Positions 42,571 through 42,617 of a stretch of 42,617 nucleotides of DNA are shown piece after piece; positions within the stretch are counted from its first letter, which is position 1; each line of letters opens with the position of its first letter. A program made the position numbers and the translations under genes. This DNA is from Planctomycetota bacterium (GTDB lineage: Bacteria > Planctomycetota > SZUA-567). The notes below the pieces were generated by a model. That model saw nothing but the letters and a program-made list of their open reading frames with translations. It had not been told where the DNA came from and did no database searches. Location: assembly GCA_031289115.1 (NCBI GenBank), contig JAITQC010000052.1, forward strand, positions 1 through 42,617. The letters run 5' to 3'.

Positions 42571-42617
42571 ATACCCGTAGCTGTCCCTCGCCATCGACTA
42601 GCCACTTGTAGGTAGTC

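Overview
The window comes from a Gram-negative, motile, probably anaerobic bacterium. It makes lipid A (ompH-lpxD-lpxC/fabZ and lpxA), has an outer-membrane autotransporter barrel, flagellar and chemotaxis proteins, and a glycyl-radical enzyme with its activase. An LpxC-FabZ fusion, a McsA/McsB pair in a Gram-negative cell, and a McsA whose last zinc motif reads CPND instead of CxxC point to the PVC superphylum (Planctomycetota or Lentisphaerota type). That placement is inference; no rRNA or marker set is present. Most of the window is GC-rich housekeeping DNA, with most genes on the minus strand.

Layout. 1-3738: the C-terminal half of an autotransporter, a small nucleotidyltransferase-like protein and a B12-binding radical SAM enzyme. 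3896-8132: lipid A genes; ompH-lpxD-lpxC/fabZ is a tightly overlapping operon closed by a strong terminator, and lpxA is a separate unit below it. 8277-13589: a chemoreceptor followed by a long FliK-like protein. 13590-14930: a hairpin-rich region with a probable 37-residue membrane protein and two unrecognised ORFs. 14934-16890: typA, preceded by a perfect intrinsic terminator that looks like a leader attenuator. 17433-20350: a GRE activase and a divergent glycyl-radical enzyme, translationally coupled. 20698-25393: a convergent ribose-type ABC importer (ATPase, binding protein, two permeases). 26018-29010: hexulose-phosphate synthase/RraA fusion, mcsA and mcsB. 29444-29719: rpsU.

30040-35227 is an accessory island, visibly more A+T-rich in its intact genes. 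It holds a decayed Schlafen/AlbA-type regulator, an AAA/DUF4143 ATPase with its own promoter, an orphan RelB/DinJ antitoxin, an intact VapB-like antitoxin beside a doubly broken vapC, and a DUF3791-DUF3990-DUF3791 toxin-antitoxin module lying between two 18-bp direct repeats. A 63-bp dispersed repeat found beside the ATPase is also found behind the glycyl-radical enzyme.

35228-42617 returns to core-like content: a CHASE2 adenylate cyclase, a short flagellar rod/hook-family protein, a DegP/HtrA protease, and, divergently, a proline-rich repeat lipoprotein followed by an exported protein. The lipoprotein is split between two frames at or near a run of 12 C, which suggests either phase variation or an assembly error.

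The most promising leads are the glycyl-radical enzyme with a CWE active-site motif next to a sugar importer, the poly-C lipoprotein, the direct-repeat-flanked DUF3990 module, and the typA leader terminator.
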